Shown here in pieces: positions 16,973 through 25,033 of a stretch of 59,282 nucleotides of DNA. Every line of letters begins with the position of its first letter. Position 1 is the stretch's first letter. The stretch spans positions 1-59,282 of the forward strand of contig DASPKX010000042.1 of the NCBI GenBank assembly GCA_035627835.1, in the 5' to 3' direction. Below the pieces are notes generated by a model. The model did no database searches and was not told the DNA's origin. It saw only the letters and a program-made list of their open reading frames with translations. Source of the DNA: DASPKX01 sp035627835 (GTDB taxonomy: Bacteria; Verrucomicrobiota; Verrucomicrobiia; Limisphaerales; SXQI01). A program made the translations under genes and the position numbers.

Positions 16973-17233
16973 ATGCAATTAACGTTGGACATTCCCGACA
17001 ACATTGCTGAACGAGCGACGGCGCAAGCCTCCAGTGAGGGCGTCCCCCTCCAGGAGCTAGTCGCCAGAGCATTGCTCAATGAACTCCACTCAACAGCCTT
17101 CTCGAAGAGCAATAGCATGCCATCCCGCTACGAGCTGATCGAGGAGAATGGGTTGAAGGTCCTAAGCGGGCCGATCCCTGATGTCGATGTGGAGGAAGCC
17201 ATTCGCCACGTGCGTGATCAGATCCGACTGTGA
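16973..17233 (+). CDS. Antitoxin, probable ribbon-helix-helix type (VapB-like)
   Basis: 86 residues. The N-terminus (MQLTLDIPDNIAERA) begins with a short beta strand and then helices, as in ribbon-helix-helix antitoxins, and the C-terminal half is acidic (DVDVEEAIRHVRDQ), the part that would wrap the toxin. Its TGA overlaps the GTG start of a PIN-domain gene (GTGA), the usual antitoxin-toxin order. It should neutralise the PIN RNase and repress its own promoter. The toxin frame is broken, so the module may have lost activity. Confidence 0.75.
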   Translation: MQLTLDIPDNIAERATAQASSEGVPLQELVARALLNELHSTAFSKSNSMPSRYELIEENGLKVLSGPIPDVDVEEAIRHVRDQIRL

Positions 17234-17639
17234 TCTACTTAGACAGCGGTGTGCTCATTCGAGCCGTACTAAAGCACCACCCCGCTTACAAGGCGTGTTC
17301 AATCCTAATTCATCGTGACGCCGTTAGCAGCACTCACTCCCTGGCCGAGGCGTTCAACACGCTGACATCTCACTTTCAGGTGGCCAATTCCGATGCAGCG
17401 CTGGCACTGGCTTCTCTGCGCGACCGAATGGAACTGGAGCCCATACTCTTGAGGATTACTTGTGCGTGCTCGGGGACGCCAGAAGGAGCGGTGTTCAGGG
17501 TGGACTTATCTACGATGCTTTACACGCTCATGTTGCCCGAAGACTGAAGGTCCAGAAGATAGTGACGTTCAACATCCGCCATTTTCGCCATGTGGCTCCC
17601 GACTTGCAAATCGAGGAGCCACACGGCGTCGCAAATTAA
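17230..17639 (+). pseudogene. PIN-domain ribonuclease toxin (VapC-like), frameshifted
   Basis: From the GTG at 17230 the frame reads MIYLDSGVLIRAVLKHHP, with the first PIN aspartate (Asp5) and a later SLAEAFNTL (Glu). Near 17440-17448 the PIN match stops and the frame ends at 17547 with unlike sequence. One frame over, from 17448, the match resumes: LEDYLCVLGDARRSGVQGG, then IYDALHAHVARRL and VTFNIRHF, up to a TAA at 17637-17639. The two parts make one PIN protein of normal size if a single base is missing. Either the toxin is inactivated or the assembly lost a base. The 3' end overlaps the convergent ndk stop. Confidence 0.8.
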
Positions 17640-18061
17640 TAATTAAACAGCTCTTCGTTGCGGAAGAAGCGCTTCACTTCAGCGGCCGCCGCTTCAGCGG
17701 AGTCGGACGCGTGGCAGACGTTCACCATCACATCCACCCCGAGGTCCCCGCGAATGGTGCCTTTGGCTGCTTTCTTCGAGTCTGTTGGTCCAAGAAGATC
17801 CCGGACGCGGGAAACGGCGTTGTCACCCTCAAGGGCGAGCGCGATGACAGGAGTGCTTTGCATGAACTTCTGCACCTCGGGAAAGAAGGGCTTGGAAGCG
17901 ATGTGCGCATAATGCTCCTTCAGCAAGGAATCTTCGAACTTGAGCATCTTCATGCCGCGCACCGTGAGGCCGGCGCTTTCAAAGCGGGAGAGAGCCTGGC
18001 CAACGATTTTTTTGCTGACTGCGTCGGGCTTGAACAAAATGAGTGTAGTCTCCTGTGACAT
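17636..18061 (-). CDS. ndk: Nucleoside diphosphate kinase
   Basis: Transfers the terminal phosphate between nucleoside di- and triphosphates through a phosphohistidine. 141 residues, normal length. The start TTLILFKPDAVSKK holds the conserved Lys11 region, and the catalytic His117 is in NVCHASDS. The usual active-site string is NxxHGSD; here the glycine is alanine (HASD), a modest change. The loop GTIRGDLGVD is present with its Arg. Cytoplasmic housekeeping enzyme, with purM and purD divergent from it. Confidence 0.95.
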   Translation of the reverse strand: MSQETTLILFKPDAVSKKIVGQALSRFESAGLTVRGMKMLKFEDSLLKEHYAHIASKPFFPEVQKFMQSTPVIALALEGDNAVSRVRDLLGPTDSKKAAKGTIRGDLGVDVMVNVCHASDSAEAAAAEVKRFFRNEELFNY

Positions 18062-18208
18062 GGGCGGATTGCATAGCGAACTTGCCGGGCGGGAGCAATC
18101 AGGAAGAAGCGGAATTGCGACTGCGGCCTACGGTTTCTTGGTTGACCGTGCGGGCATTCCTCGGCTGAATCTGCCCTCGCGCGGAACGCCTCCCGCGCAT
18201 TCTTGCTC

Positions 18209-19258
18209 ATGAAAAAAGCTTACGCGCAGGCCGGCGTTGATATCGATCTCGGCAACAAAGTTAAATCGGGTCTCCCGCAAATGCTGGCCTCAACGCACCG
18301 CAAAGAGGTGTTGGGCAAAGTGGGCGGCTTCGGGGGCTTGTTCCAGTTGGACACGCGCAAGCACAAGGAGCCGGTCCTCGTTTCCAGCGCGGATGGGGTG
18401 GGCACCAAGCTCAAGATCGCTTTCGCGCTTAATAAGCATGACACGATTGGCCAGGATTTGGTGAATCACTGCGTGAACGACATCGCCGTGCTTGGCGCAG
18501 AAGCTCTCTTCTTCCTTGATTACATTGGCACTGGAAAGCTGGAGCCAAAGACGTTCGAGCAAATCATCTCCGGTTTCGCCAAGGCCTGCGCGGAAAACAA
18601 TTGCGCATTGATCGGCGGCGAAACTGCGCAGATGCCCGGCTTCTACATGCCTGGCGAATATGATGTCAGCGGAACCATTGTTGGTGTCGTTGAGAAGAAG
18701 CGAATGCTGGACGGCAAACAGATTCGTAAAGGGGATGCCATCATTGGCCTGCCTTCAAACGGTTTACACACCAATGGCTATTCGCTCGCACGCAAAATCT
18801 TCTTCGAGAAAATGAAGCTCAAGCCGACGAGCAAGGTTGCTGAACTCGGCGGCTCCATTGGCGAAGAGCTGCTGAAGGTGCACGTCAGCTACGGCCCACT
18901 GGTTCAGCGTTTGATCAAAAAGTTCAACGCGCGCGCAACGCTAGGAATCCGTGGCCTCGCTCATATCACCGGCGGCGGCTTCATCGACAACATTCCGCGC
19001 GTGCTGCCCACGAAGCTGGACGCGCTGGTCCGCAAAGGATCGTGGGAAATTCCGCCTGTCTTCACTTTGATGCAGGAAGCTGGGAAAATTCCTGAAGCGG
19101 AAATGTATCAGGTCTTCAACATGGGCATCGGCATGACCGTGATTGCCGCTCAAGACCAGGCAGACGCAGTGGTGCGCGCGTGCAAGGCGCAGGGGTTTGA
19201 CGCAGTCATCATCGGCGAAATTGTCAAAGGCGTGGGCGAAGTGCAGATGGCGGCATGA
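18209..19258 (+). CDS. purM: Phosphoribosylformylglycinamidine cyclo-ligase (AIR synthetase)
   Basis: Fifth step of purine synthesis: closes FGAM to aminoimidazole ribotide with ATP. 349 residues from the ATG at 18209 (MKKAYAQAGV); a TTG six bases upstream is less likely. Motifs: GGFGGLFQLD, PVLVSSADGVGTKLKIA, HCVNDIAVLGAEALFFLDY, IGGETAQMPGFY and HITGGGFIDNIPRVLP. All parts of the PurM fold are present. Its end overlaps purD by ATGA, so the two are coupled. Confidence 0.97.
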   Translation: MKKAYAQAGVDIDLGNKVKSGLPQMLASTHRKEVLGKVGGFGGLFQLDTRKHKEPVLVSSADGVGTKLKIAFALNKHDTIGQDLVNHCVNDIAVLGAEALFFLDYIGTGKLEPKTFEQIISGFAKACAENNCALIGGETAQMPGFYMPGEYDVSGTIVGVVEKKRMLDGKQIRKGDAIIGLPSNGLHTNGYSLARKIFFEKMKLKPTSKVAELGGSIGEELLKVHVSYGPLVQRLIKKFNARATLGIRGLAHITGGGFIDNIPRVLPTKLDALVRKGSWEIPPVFTLMQEAGKIPEAEMYQVFNMGIGMTVIAAQDQADAVVRACKAQGFDAVIIGEIVKGVGEVQMAA

Positions 19259-20547
19259 AGGTTCTCGTCATTGGCAGCGGCGGGCGCGAGCATGCGCTCG
19301 TGTGGAAGATTGCGCAGTCGTCGCGTGTGACTTCGCTCACCTGCGCGCCTGGCAATGCGGGGATCGCACTCGAGACTTTGCGAAACGGTCGCAGCGTTGA
19401 AACAACGCCGATCGGCGCGGAGGACTTGGAGAAACTGCTGAGCTGGGCGGAAGCCAACCGTCCCGATCTTATTGTGGTCGGCCCGGATAATCCGTTGGCC
19501 CTTGGGATTGTGGATCTATTCCAGGCGAAAGGTTTTGCGATTTGGGGGCCAAACAAAGCCGCGGCTCAGTTCGAAGCCTCGAAAGTATTTTCCCAGGAAT
19601 TCATGCAGCGGCATGGGATTCCAACAGCCAAAGCAGGAACGTTTCAGGATGCTACTGAAGCAAAGCGTTTTGCCGCTTCCCTAAGCGGCAAGTGCGCTGT
19701 GAAAGCCGATGGACTGGCGCTCGGCAAAGGCGTCCTCATCTGCCATACCGTCGACGAAGCCAATGCCGCTGTTGACGAGATTTTGCTGAAGGGATCCTTT
19801 GGCTCAGCTGGGAGGCAGATTGTTATTCAGGAGCTGCTTGAAGGCGTCGAGGTGAGCACTCATGCAATCTGCGACGGCTCCACTGCTATCTTCTTCCCCA
19901 CCTCGCAGGATCACAAGCGGGCTCTCGATAACGACGAAGGTCTGAACACTGGTGGCATGGGCGCCTATTCCCCAACGCCCTTCTTGTCAGACGCAGAACT
20001 TGGCGCAGCCGATGCGGCCATCCTGCAGCCATGGCTGAATGGTTGCAAAGCGGAGGGGATCGATTTTCGTGGCATCCTTTACCCAGGGTTGATGCTCACG
20101 AAACAGGGCCCCAAGGTCCTTGAGTTCAACGCCCGTTTCGGCGACCCCGAAACGCAGGTTTATCTCACGCGAATGGAGAATGACTTGGTGGATGTGATTG
20201 AGGCGAGCCTGCAGGGCAAGCTGCGGAATGTGCAATGGCGCTGGAAACCGGATGCTTCGGTTTGCGTGGTGATGGCTTCAGGCGGTTATCCCGGTTCTTA
20301 CAAGAAGGGCGCCGTGATTGGTGGCTTGGATGCAGCCGCTCGCCTGCCAAACACGAAAGTGTTCCACGCAGGGACCGCGCTCAAGGACGGGCAAGTGGTC
20401 ACGAACGGCGGACGTGTGCTAGGCGTCACAGCGTGGGCCGCCACGCTTCAGCAAGCTCAAGAGCACGCGTACGCGGCCGTGGATCAGATCCGGTTTGAAG
20501 GGGCGCATGTTCGTCGGGACATTGCGGCCAAGGCGTTGCGCGCCTGA
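19255..20547 (+). CDS. purD: Phosphoribosylamine-glycine ligase (GAR synthetase)
   Basis: Second step of purine synthesis, joining phosphoribosylamine and glycine with ATP. 430 residues, normal length. The N-terminus MKVLVIGSGGREHALVWKI is diagnostic. ATP-grasp parts follow: CAVKADGLALGKGV, DHKRALDNDEGLNTGGMGAY and LEFNARFGDPETQV. It is translationally coupled to purM through a four-base overlap. No other purine genes are next to them here. Cytoplasmic. Confidence 0.97.
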   Translation: MKVLVIGSGGREHALVWKIAQSSRVTSLTCAPGNAGIALETLRNGRSVETTPIGAEDLEKLLSWAEANRPDLIVVGPDNPLALGIVDLFQAKGFAIWGPNKAAAQFEASKVFSQEFMQRHGIPTAKAGTFQDATEAKRFAASLSGKCAVKADGLALGKGVLICHTVDEANAAVDEILLKGSFGSAGRQIVIQELLEGVEVSTHAICDGSTAIFFPTSQDHKRALDNDEGLNTGGMGAYSPTPFLSDAELGAADAAILQPWLNGCKAEGIDFRGILYPGLMLTKQGPKVLEFNARFGDPETQVYLTRMENDLVDVIEASLQGKLRNVQWRWKPDASVCVVMASGGYPGSYKKGAVIGGLDAAARLPNTKVFHAGTALKDGQVVTNGGRVLGVTAWAATLQQAQEHAYAAVDQIRFEGAHVRRDIAAKALRA

Positions 20548-20622
20548 ACTCAGACTTCTGCTGATAGGGTTTTAGGCGAGGCTTCCGCATTGCCACCCTT
20601 AGGGGAGGGCTTAGGTTGCACT

Positions 20623-21126
20623 ATGAAACGTGCAACCATAGACGATGGGGCAGCCCATTATCGCCAGCCGATTAATTGGCGATACGCCATTTATGCGGGC
20701 ATGCTCGCAGCCACAGTTTTCTTGTTTGTTTCCCGTGGCATACCTTGGGCTTCGGGGTTGATGTCCCCAACGATCGTGGGGCGTGAGGTGCATCCTCCGG
20801 TAATCCTGGACGGCAACTCCAGCATGAGCGGGTTGGTTGTCCACCTGCTGGTTTCGTTAATCTATGGCATCCTTATGGCGCCCGTCATTACGCGGATGCG
20901 TCCATTCTTTGCGGTGCTCACAGGTGGCGCTCTCGGGTTGGGGCTTTATGCGCTAAACGCATTTATCTTTGCCCAATTCTTTCCAGATGTTCCGGGGCAG
21001 CGCGAATCCATTGCGGTGATCACCCACATGGCCTTCGGCATGGTGGCGGCCGCCGCCTACAAAGGAATGGTCGATGGGTGCGGAGACTGCGTTTACGACG
21101 GAGTCAGGCACCCGCAGCACTCCTGA
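20623..21126 (+). CDS. Small membrane protein of unknown function (about four helices)
   Basis: 167 residues from the ATG at 20623 (MKRATIDDGAAHYRQPINWR); a TTG frame start 33 bases earlier is possible but less likely. Hydrophobic segments lie at about residues 20-40 (YAIYAGMLAATVFLFVS), 70-90 (LVVHLLVSLIYGILMAPVI), 95-120 (VLTGGALGLGLYALNAFIFA) and 130-150 (ITHMAFGMVAAAAYKGM), so it should sit in the inner membrane. I do not recognise the family. It is followed by a terminator and stands alone after purD. Confidence 0.65.
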   Translation: MKRATIDDGAAHYRQPINWRYAIYAGMLAATVFLFVSRGIPWASGLMSPTIVGREVHPPVILDGNSSMSGLVVHLLVSLIYGILMAPVITRMRPFFAVLTGGALGLGLYALNAFIFAQFFPDVPGQRESIAVITHMAFGMVAAAAYKGMVDGCGDCVYDGVRHPQHS

Positions 21127-21145
21127 GGGCAAATTAAAATCAAGA

Positions 21146-21181
21146 CGCCGTTCCGCAGGCTCTGCTGGACGGCGATTTTTT
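21146..21181. terminator. Bidirectional hairpin terminator
   Basis: CGCCGTTCCGCAG (21146-21158) pairs with CTGCTGGACGGCG (21162-21174) around a three-base loop, with one G-T pair and one mismatch. Six T follow at 21176-21181 on the plus strand. The other side is A-rich on the plus strand, giving T-rich sequence for lpxD transcripts. It lies between the convergent membrane-protein and lpxD genes. Confidence 0.75.
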
Positions 21182-21182
21182 G

Positions 21183-22256
21183 TCACTCTGATGGAGGAGG
21201 CGTGACCGTGTGTGGAGGCCGGGCGCCAAGAGCCTTCTCTAAATCGTTGACCCGGCGAAGCAGCGTGGGGAGTTGCTGCAGCGCCAGTAATTGCCTCTTC
21301 CATTGACGATCGGGTTGAGCCGGGTAGCCGAACCACTTCTGGCCTTCGGGAATGTCGTGCATAACGCCGGATTGCGCGGCGACAACGGTCTTGTTGCCGA
21401 TCTTCAGATGTCCCGCGATGCCGACCTGGCCTGCCAAGGTGACGTAATTGCCCAGCTTTGTGCTGCCTGCGATCCCCGCTTGCGCAACCACTAAACAGTT
21501 CTCGCCAATATTCACGTTGTGCGCGATCTGAACCAGGTTATCGATTTTGGTGCCACGCCCAATAACGGTTGGTCCAAGCGCCCCACGGTCTATCGTGACG
21601 CTAGCGCCCACTTCCACATCGTCATGAATAACGACGTTGCCGATCTGCGGCACCTTGCGATGAACGCCTTCATCGAGAACGTACCCGAAGCCATCAGAAC
21701 CGATCACCGTCCCCGCGTGGATCCGCACTCTTTTCCCGATTTGTGTGCGCGGATATAGAGTGACGTTGGGGAAGAGGTGAGCATCCTCGGCCAAGGTGCA
21801 ATTTGCGCTGATGAAAATGTTGCCTTCGAGAATCGCGCGGGCTGCGATCTTTGCATTTTCGCCAATGGTGCAGTTCGGCCCCACGTGAGCTGTGGGGTCA
21901 ATTTGAGCGCTTGGAGCAACCACAGCGCTGGGGTGAACGCCGGCAGGGAAGGCGGGTTCGGGAAAGAAAACACCCAAGGCACGCGCAAAACCAATCCGCG
22001 CGTTTTCAACCCTAATGATGGTCTTCACGCTGGAGGCGAAAGCTCCATCCACCAAAATGGCGGAAGCAGCGCTCTGTTCCGCACGTGTGAAGTAAGCCTC
22101 GTTCTCCGCAAAAGTCAGATCGCCTGGCTTGGCGCTTCCGGCAGGAGAAAACCCGGTCAGAACGGTGGCGCCATCACCGACCACCTGGCCTCCGATTAAC
22201 TGAGCGATCTCGGCAGCAGTGAACGGTTTTGGAAACGGATTAGATCCCGCGTGCAT
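21183..22256 (-). CDS. lpxD: UDP-3-O-(3-hydroxyacyl)glucosamine N-acyltransferase
   Basis: Third step of lipid A synthesis, adding the N-linked 3-hydroxyacyl chain from acyl-ACP. 357 residues. The N-terminal domain has LIGGQVVGDGATVLTG and is followed by a left-handed beta-helix of hexapeptide repeats (VGPNCTIGENAKIAARAILE and onward). The catalytic histidine is in QIAHNVNIGENC. The tail DRQWKRQLLALQQLPTLL is the C-terminal helical part. Its start overlaps the panD end by 17 bases. The other lpx genes are not in the window. Confidence 0.95.
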   Translation of the reverse strand: MHAGSNPFPKPFTAAEIAQLIGGQVVGDGATVLTGFSPAGSAKPGDLTFAENEAYFTRAEQSAASAILVDGAFASSVKTIIRVENARIGFARALGVFFPEPAFPAGVHPSAVVAPSAQIDPTAHVGPNCTIGENAKIAARAILEGNIFISANCTLAEDAHLFPNVTLYPRTQIGKRVRIHAGTVIGSDGFGYVLDEGVHRKVPQIGNVVIHDDVEVGASVTIDRGALGPTVIGRGTKIDNLVQIAHNVNIGENCLVVAQAGIAGSTKLGNYVTLAGQVGIAGHLKIGNKTVVAAQSGVMHDIPEGQKWFGYPAQPDRQWKRQLLALQQLPTLLRRVNDLEKALGARPPHTVTPPPSE

Positions 22257-22602
22257 TTTTTATTTGGTTCCCTTCCCCAAGCACTATTACTCGAGGCACC
22301 CAGTTTTTAGCTTCGCGTTCGTCCATGACCGCGTAGCTCATGATTGTCAGGAGGTCACCAATCTTGCCGAGGTGGGCCGTGGCGCCGTTAAGCACGATTG
22401 CGCCGGAGCCCCATTCACCCGGGATGGCGTAAGTCTCGAAGCGATTGCCATTGTTCAGCACACTGCACAGCACCCGCTCGTAGGGCAGCAGTCCGATGCG
22501 CTCCATGAGGTCGGCGGCGACCGTGAGGCTCCCTTCGTAATGAAGGCTGGAATCCGTGACGGTGGCTCGGTGAATTTTGGACTTTAACAGCTGCAGTTGC
22601 AT
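22240..22602 (-). CDS. panD: Aspartate 1-decarboxylase (pyruvoyl enzyme)
   Basis: Makes beta-alanine from aspartate for pantothenate and CoA. 120 residues made as a proenzyme. The self-cleavage site is Gly24-Ser25 (LHYEGSLTV), Ser25 becoming the pyruvoyl group. Lys9, Arg54, Thr57 and Tyr58 (NGNRFETYAIPGE), needed for processing and catalysis, are all in their standard positions. It is the first gene of a two-gene transcript with lpxD, an unusual functional mix. Divergent from a Gfo/Idh/MocA gene with a 186-base gap. Confidence 0.96.
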   Translation of the reverse strand: MQLQLLKSKIHRATVTDSSLHYEGSLTVAADLMERIGLLPYERVLCSVLNNGNRFETYAIPGEWGSGAIVLNGATAHLGKIGDLLTIMSYAVMDEREAKNWVPRVIVLGEGNQIKNARGI

Positions 22603-22718
22603 ACGCGACCAACTTTCTCAGAACGGTTACCTTCGCGCATGCGAAGGGCAAATTCCACAAGCAGTTAACGTCTTTCACGCCAAAGCTTTGGACACGCAGC
22701 CGCTGAGGAAGTCATTCG

Positions 22719-22747
22719 TTGACTTCAAAATCGGGCGTCACTATAAA
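22719..22747 (+). promoter_or_regulatory. Sigma-70-type promoter for the Gfo/Idh/MocA gene
   Basis: TTGACT (22719-22724), a 17-base spacer and TATAAA (22742-22747) make a near-consensus housekeeping promoter 41 bases before the ATG at 22789. It is the clearest promoter I found in the window. Confidence 0.7.
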
Positions 22748-22788
22748 GTCCGCCGAACCGTATTCAACTCCTACTTTAAAACCATTTT

Positions 22789-23952
22789 ATGCCCAAAACG
22801 TTACGCGTCGGGATGATCGGCTATCGCTTCATGGGGAAAGCGCACTCGAACGCATGGCGGCAGGCCCCTCATTTTTTCCCACTCAAAGCGGACGTGAAAC
22901 TCGCAGTCATTTGCGGCCGCGATCCGCAAGGCGTTGAGGCTGCTCGCGCGCAACTCGGTTGGGAAACCGCTTCCACCGATTGGCGCAAAGTTGTCGAAGA
23001 TCCAAACATCGACATCATCGACATCAACACCCCGAACGATTCCCATGCAGAGATCGCTATTGCTGCGGCTAAAGCCGGCAAGCACATCCTTTGCGAGAAG
23101 CCGCTCGCGCTCAATGTCGCTCAATGCGAGGAAATGCTCGCGGCCGTTAAGAAGGCCAAAGTTGTGCACATGGTTTGCCACAACTACCGCCGCATTCCAG
23201 CGATCGCCCAGGCCAAGAAGATGATCGAGGAGGGCGCGCTCGGTGATATTTACCATTACTACGCCCGCTACGCGCAGGACTGGATCGTGGACCCTGAGTT
23301 TCCTCTGGTCTGGCGCTTGCAGAAGGGCGTTAGCGGCAGCGGCACACATGGCGACATCAATGCGCACATCATCGACATCGCGCGTTACCTCGTGGGCGAA
23401 TTCAAGGAAGTCTGCGGTCTGATGCACACGTTCATCAAAGAACGTCCGATCCAGGATTCCGGCGGCAAAGGCGATGGTCTTGGCGCAAAAGCGGGCCGCA
23501 AGATGGGGAAAGTCACAGTGGACGATGCCGCCATGTTCATGGGCCGCTTCGCGAACGGCGCGTTGGCGAACCTTGAGGCAACTCGCTTTGCTCTCGGCCG
23601 CAAGAACCACATCGAAGTTGAAATCAACGGCTCTAAAGGCTCACTGCATTTCGATTTCGAAGACATGAACCGCCTGAAGTTCTTCAACAATGAAGATCCA
23701 GCGGATCGCCAGGGCTTCCGCGACATTTTGGTTACGCAGCCAGGCGGCGCTCATCCGTTCGTTGGGAACTGGTGGCCTCCTGGCCACATCATTGGTTATG
23801 AGCACACCTTTGTGCACACCATTGCCGATTTCGTGAACGCGGTTATTGATGGCAAACCCGTTCAGCCGACCTTCGAAGATGGCCTCAGGAACGAGCGCGT
23901 TCTGGAAGCCGTTGAAGAATCCGCCAAAACCCGTCAGTGGGTGAAGGTCTAG
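22789..23952 (+). CDS. Gfo/Idh/MocA-family oxidoreductase
   Basis: 387 residues. NAD(P) Rossmann domain at the start (VGMIGYRFMGKAHSNAWR), then DIIDINTPNDSHAEIA and the family lysine in HILCEKPLALNV. The C-terminal substrate domain has GSGTHGDINAHIIDIARYLVGE with the catalytic Asp/His positions and IEVEINGSKGSLHFDFED. Family members oxidise sugars, inositols or derivatives; the closest such group cannot be chosen from motifs alone. It has its own promoter and a strong terminator, so it is a single-gene unit. No export signal is visible. Confidence 0.9.
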   Translation: MPKTLRVGMIGYRFMGKAHSNAWRQAPHFFPLKADVKLAVICGRDPQGVEAARAQLGWETASTDWRKVVEDPNIDIIDINTPNDSHAEIAIAAAKAGKHILCEKPLALNVAQCEEMLAAVKKAKVVHMVCHNYRRIPAIAQAKKMIEEGALGDIYHYYARYAQDWIVDPEFPLVWRLQKGVSGSGTHGDINAHIIDIARYLVGEFKEVCGLMHTFIKERPIQDSGGKGDGLGAKAGRKMGKVTVDDAAMFMGRFANGALANLEATRFALGRKNHIEVEINGSKGSLHFDFEDMNRLKFFNNEDPADRQGFRDILVTQPGGAHPFVGNWWPPGHIIGYEHTFVHTIADFVNAVIDGKPVQPTFEDGLRNERVLEAVEESAKTRQWVKV

Positions 23953-23975
23953 CGCTTTCCTGCAGCGAATTAGTG

Positions 23976-24007
23976 AAAGGCTCCCATGACGGGAGCCTTT
24001 CGTTTTT
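23976..24007 (+). terminator. Rho-independent terminator after the Gfo/Idh/MocA gene
   Basis: AAAGGCTCCC (23976-23985) pairs perfectly with GGGAGCCTTT (23991-24000) around a five-base loop, followed by CGTTTTT. It sits just beyond the stop at 23952 and just before the convergent PIN-domain gene. Confidence 0.85.
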
Positions 24008-24012
24008 CTGGC

Positions 24013-24483
24013 CTATTCCGCCATCTCAGTGCGTATTCCTTCGGCTTGCGCCAACACTGCCTGACGTTTGTCGTTGGTGAGGAAGACCTCAGTCTTTAGG
24101 AGCATCCCGCATGCAACATGCAGAAGGTCGATCGATCGCAATCCGAGCTGTTCAGTGTGCTTTAGGGAGAGTTCCTTAGCAGTGTTCAAGGCCACTGCGA
24201 GGTCGACTTCCACCTCAACGAGGCTTCCTCGCTTAATCAAAGCCTGTAGCCGCCCAAAGGAGCTGTCGCGCCTTCGACGTATTTCCAAGCGTTCTGGGCC
24301 GGAGAGATTTCGTCGTTCCACAAATGCGCGTTGAAGAATCGCTGTTTGCACCTCAAGTGCGTGGAGCCCTAGAAAGAACAAAGCCGGACGGCCAAGTTGG
24401 CGATATGCAGCTATGCTTTGAGCCGAACTTGATTCTGCGGTGATCAATCTAACCAAAAAGCTGCTATCAGCGTATGCTCTCAT
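24013..24483 (-). CDS. PIN-domain ribonuclease toxin (VapC-like)
   Basis: 156 residues. PIN motifs: MRAYADSSFLVRL (Asp6), LHALEVQTAI (Glu), SIDLLHVACGM (Asp) and FLTNDKRQ (Asp), the acidic cluster that holds the metal for RNA cleavage. The frame is complete. Its ATG overlaps the stop of the antitoxin gene upstream (ATGA). The toxin would cut an RNA such as tRNA when the antitoxin is lost. The long loop RRNLSGPERLEIRRRRDSS is rich in Arg. Intact, unlike the PIN gene at 17.2 kb, and not closely similar to it. Confidence 0.85.
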   Translation of the reverse strand: MRAYADSSFLVRLITAESSSAQSIAAYRQLGRPALFFLGLHALEVQTAILQRAFVERRNLSGPERLEIRRRRDSSFGRLQALIKRGSLVEVEVDLAVALNTAKELSLKHTEQLGLRSIDLLHVACGMLLKTEVFLTNDKRQAVLAQAEGIRTEMAE

Positions 24484-24722
24484 CGCCGAGAAGCTTCGAG
24501 AAGAGACGCTGCGCTAATCGGGGATGGCGACTCCGCAAGAACCTCATCGAGAATCTCGTCGATGGCGTGTGCTCTTTGGTCATCCGCCTCACGTGTGGGC
24601 GCTGGGCCGATGATCCAGAGCGGTTCACCTTTATCTGTGACTTGAACAGCTGCTCCCGTTCGCGTCAGGCGTTTTACTTTCTGCGGTTCCCGAAGCAGGG
24701 TGCGCAGGGTAATCGTCTTCAT
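24480..24722 (-). CDS. Antitoxin of the PIN-domain pair (Phd/YefM-like)
   Basis: 80 residues from the ATG at 24722 (MKTITLRTLLREPQKVKRLT). The order of a short DNA-binding-type N-terminus, VQVTDKGEPLWIIGPA and a charged helical C-terminus suggests the Phd/YefM antitoxin group. A longer open frame upstream looks non-coding. It ends with a four-base overlap into the PIN toxin gene. The 115-base gap to the divergent hicA remnant should hold its promoter; I recognise no operator in it. Confidence 0.7.
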   Translation of the reverse strand: MKTITLRTLLREPQKVKRLTRTGAAVQVTDKGEPLWIIGPAPTREADDQRAHAIDEILDEVLAESPSPISAASLLEASRR

Positions 24723-24837
24723 CTGTCTGACATTAATGGCAGACAATTGTGAAAGCAAACCACTTGCACACCTGACCGTCGGGAGGCACTTAAAAACTAA
24801 CCTCGCTCGATTCGGCAATCACTGGCATATTTCCCGT

Positions 24838-25033
24838 GTGCCGCGCAAGTTGCGGTTATCGAAGATCTGAACATGCTGGGTTTACCCAGATTCACGGGGG
24901 AAAGGGAAGCCATAGAAAGTACCGGCATCCGAACTTCCCCGGCTTTGTGCTTCTTTCCGGTCACCCTGGAGACGACGCGAAGCATTATCAGGAAAAACAG
25001 GCGCGCAACGCAATTAAAGCTGTGGAAGCATGA
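24838..25033 (+). pseudogene. HicA-family mRNA interferase toxin, broken by two frame changes
   Basis: The C-terminal part is a clear HicA double-stranded RNA-binding fold: AGFTQIHGGKGSHRKYRHP with the active His in GSHRK, then LLSGHPGDDAKHYQEKQ. The expected N-terminus is spread over three frames: PRKLRL in the frame of the GTG at 24838, EDLN in the next frame from 24861 and HAGF in a third from 24872. Two single-base losses, near 24858 and 24871, would join them into PRKLRL-EDLN-HAGFTQ. The gene is probably inactive, unless the assembly dropped two bases. It overlaps hicB by ATGA. Confidence 0.75.

Noticed and set aside
16973..17639. Tried to see the PIN region as two separate small genes
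   Set aside because: The C-terminal half has no start and each half alone lacks part of the acidic site; together they make one PIN protein.
17462..18058. Long plus-strand frame opposite ndk
   Set aside because: It lies antiparallel to a complete, conserved ndk gene and has no domain of its own.
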